A stretch of DNA of 7,358 nucleotides from an uncultured Clostridia bacterium. GTDB lineage: Bacteria > Bacillota > Clostridia > Lachnospirales > Lachnospiraceae. How positions within the stretch are numbered: position 1 is the first letter of the stretch; every line of letters starts with the position of its first letter. The stretch lies in assembly GCA_947178015.1 (NCBI GenBank), contig CAMWWW010000109.1, positions 1 through 7,358 on the forward strand, given 5' to 3'. The position numbers and the translations under genes are program-made. Positions 6,491 through 7,358 of the stretch are shown here, one piece after another. The notes beneath the pieces were generated by a model, which saw nothing but the letters and a program-made list of their open reading frames with translations, was not told where the DNA came from and searched no databases.

Positions 6491-7012
6491 ATGAACAAGA
6501 ACAGAGAGCTTGAAGTTCTTAAGATGTATCTGGAGGAGGTGAAGGCTGTCCCTCAGGAGGAAGCGGGAGAGCGTGAGAGGCTTCTCTTAGAATATGGGTC
6601 AGGCGGTACCGCTGCAAAAGAGCGTTTGATCCAGCTGTATCTGATGGATACCTTGCAGATTGCAGCAGAATATAAGGAGCAGGGGATTGCATTTTCTGAT
6701 TTAATTCAAGAGGCAAATATGGGGCTGCTTCTGGCACTTGAGGACGGCGAGACGGAAGATAAAACGATTAAGGAGCGTATTAGGCAGGCGGTCTATGAGG
6801 CAATCGATGCAGAAGGCAGAGAAGGAGCTATCAGCGAACATGTGGCAGAGGAGATAAACCGTTTGGATGAGGCGTCCAAGGTTCTCTCCGAAAGAAATGG
6901 ACAGGCACCGGCAATCGAGGAACTGATGGAATATCTGGGTATGCCGGAGGAGGAGATACGAGAGTATATGAAAATATCTCTGGATGCGATTAATGCGGGT
7001 CTACGGGAGTAA
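6491..7012 (+). CDS. Truncated sigma-70-like protein lacking regions 2.3 aromatics and 4
   Basis: A 173-aa, strongly acidic, cytoplasmic-looking protein that aligns by eye to the middle of primary sigma factors. Region 1.2-like LEVLKMYLEEVKAVP is at 7-21. Region 2.1-like KERLIQLYLMDTLQIAAEY is at 43-61, matching the usual RLIEANLRLVVSIAKKY. Region 2.2, the core-polymerase contact, is well kept as FSDLIQEANMGLLLALE (68-84). Region 2.3 is about five residues shorter and has lost the FSTYATWW-type aromatics (here KTIKER). RIRQAVYEAID (96-106) resembles the 2.4 helix WIRQAITRAIA. Region 3-like sequence runs from about 116 to 168 (AIEELMEYLGMPEEEIREYM, 141-160). The protein stops there, with no region 4. 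GAGGG (6480-6484) is 6 nt before ATG 6491. It may bind core polymerase without promoter recognition, or be an inactive relative. Function unknown; it is the last substantial gene of the operon. Confidence 0.8.
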   Translation: MNKNRELEVLKMYLEEVKAVPQEEAGERERLLLEYGSGGTAAKERLIQLYLMDTLQIAAEYKEQGIAFSDLIQEANMGLLLALEDGETEDKTIKERIRQAVYEAIDAEGREGAISEHVAEEINRLDEASKVLSERNGQAPAIEELMEYLGMPEEEIREYMKISLDAINAGLRE

Positions 7013-7104
7013 TGAGCAGAAGATTGAGAGAGGTCCACATAGTCAGAACTTATATTTTCTCCATCGTCCTGATCTTGCTTAGTGAAAAACGTAGCAGATG
7101 GTAA
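7012..7104 (+). CDS. Possible 30-aa single-pass membrane peptide, stop-start coupled
   Basis: An ATG at 7012 shares its A with the TAA of the sigma-like gene (TAATG), a classic coupling arrangement. The 30-codon frame has a basic N-terminus (MSRRLREVHIVR), a hydrophobic core (TYIFSIVLILLS) and a basic tail (EKRSRW), giving the charge pattern of a small membrane protein. Against it: the frame is very short, the core (about 12 residues) is short for a full transmembrane helix, there is no well-spaced Shine-Dalgarno (GGGAG at 7005-7009 is only 2 nt away), and the stop at 7102 falls inside the terminator hairpin. A chance frame is quite possible. Confidence 0.2.
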   Translation: MSRRLREVHIVRTYIFSIVLILLSEKRSRW

Positions 7105-7132
7105 TTTCGTGATCTACCTTGCTACGTTTTTC
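7084..7132 (+). terminator. Intrinsic terminator of the leuS-glnA-dapL operon
   Basis: A perfect 13-bp inverted repeat, GAAAAACGTAGCA (7084-7096) and TGCTACGTTTTTC (7120-7132), encloses a second short stem, GGTA (7100-7103) with TACC (7115-7118), separated by a small internal loop. The 3' arm ends in TTTTT, giving the U-tract. The matching A-tract on the 5' side means it could also work on the opposite strand. It lies 71 nt after the sigma-like stop codon and is the first strong terminator after leuS. Confidence 0.9.
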
Positions 7133-7148
7133 AATAGATTCCTTGAGG

Positions 7149-7193
7149 AAAATATCAGCGCTGTCTATGTTTCTTTTATTGATATTTTAGACA
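7149..7193. repeat. Interleaved inverted repeats
   Basis: AAAATATCA (7149-7157) is the reverse complement of TGATATTTT (7180-7188), and TGTCTA (7162-7167) that of TAGACA (7188-7193). The arms interleave (A-B-A'-B'), so in RNA the two stems compete; in DNA they could be protein-binding half-sites. AT-rich sequence makes chance pairing likelier, and no function is known. Confidence 0.3.
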
Positions 7194-7293
7194 TGTAAAC
7201 ATCGGTGCATAATGAATATACAAATTATGTGGAACGATTCAACGAGGTTTATTAGGATGATTGATTTTTTATTTAACTTTTTTATACATAAGA

Positions 7294-7321
7294 TTAACAC
7301 TTTCTTAATTCATTGCATAAT
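7294..7321 (+). promoter_or_regulatory. Candidate sigma-A promoter reading right
   Basis: TTAACA (7294-7299, 5 of 6 to TTGACA) and CATAAT (7316-7321, 5 of 6 to TATAAT) are 16 nt apart. A second pair in the same stretch, TTGCAT (7313-7318) with TATATA (7335-7340), also has 16-nt spacing. Either could drive a gene beyond the right edge. Such matches are common in AT-rich DNA. Confidence 0.35.
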
Positions 7322-7358
7322 TTTATGCCTATCCTATATAAGTTATAAAGTTATTGTA

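Larger units (their letters stand above)
7133..7358. other. AT-rich intergenic stretch with no confident gene
   Basis: After the terminator, base composition falls sharply; the last 98 bases have 18 G or C by count. With the preceding terminator region this makes about 345 bases without a confident gene. It contains inverted repeats (7149-7193, and CATAAT/ATTATG at 7208-7213 and 7224-7229) and a candidate rightward promoter. A 34-codon frame from ATG 7257 stays open to the window edge, but I do not call it a gene. Confidence 0.6.

Noticed and set aside
7149..7193. H-type RNA pseudoknot from the interleaved repeats
   Set aside because: There is no linker to cross the 9-bp first stem (its 3' arm touches the second 3' arm), so the classical geometry is not feasible; competing hairpins or DNA half-sites are more likely.
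7257..7358. 34-codon hydrophobic frame from ATG 7257, open to the edge
   Set aside because: Composition is extremely AT-rich, only a weak GAGG lies 9 nt upstream, and it overlaps the promoter-like elements; it is too short to support as coding.

Overview
The window looks like chromosome from a Gram-positive Clostridia genome, most likely Lachnospiraceae or a close relative. This rests on the GSI-alpha type glutamine synthetase followed directly by an ANTAR regulator, the use of DapL for diaminopimelate synthesis, the clostridial-type LeuRS, and strong AGGAGG-type ribosome sites. The family-level assignment is inferred from protein resemblance alone; no 16S or other marker is present.

Every gene is on the + strand and the layout is compact. 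A tRNA-Leu(UAG), cut by the left edge, is followed after a structured 118-nt spacer by leuS (leucyl-tRNA synthetase). Then come glnA (glutamine synthetase), an ANTAR protein with a degenerate receiver domain, dapL (LL-diaminopimelate aminotransferase), a cytidylate-kinase-like P-loop protein, and a small sigma-70-like protein. Gaps between the six genes are only 19 to 43 nt, with no internal promoter or terminator seen, so they probably form one operon. A strong bipartite hairpin with a T-tract (7084-7132) closes it. Just before it, a 30-codon reading frame overlaps the last stop codon and could encode a single-pass membrane peptide. The last ~225 bases are AT-rich and gene-poor, with inverted repeats and a plausible promoter reading out of the window.

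Functionally, glnA and dapL both consume glutamate (as ammonia acceptor and as amino donor), and leuS charges the tRNA encoded next to it. The unit therefore links nitrogen assimilation, lysine/cell-wall precursor synthesis and translation. The ANTAR protein is an RNA-binding antitermination regulator by family; its target is not evident here. The two distal genes are the least understood. The sigma-like protein keeps regions 1.2, 2.1-2.2 and 3 but has lost the promoter-melting aromatic residues and all of region 4, so it is unlikely to be a normal sigma factor and is the most intriguing item in the window.
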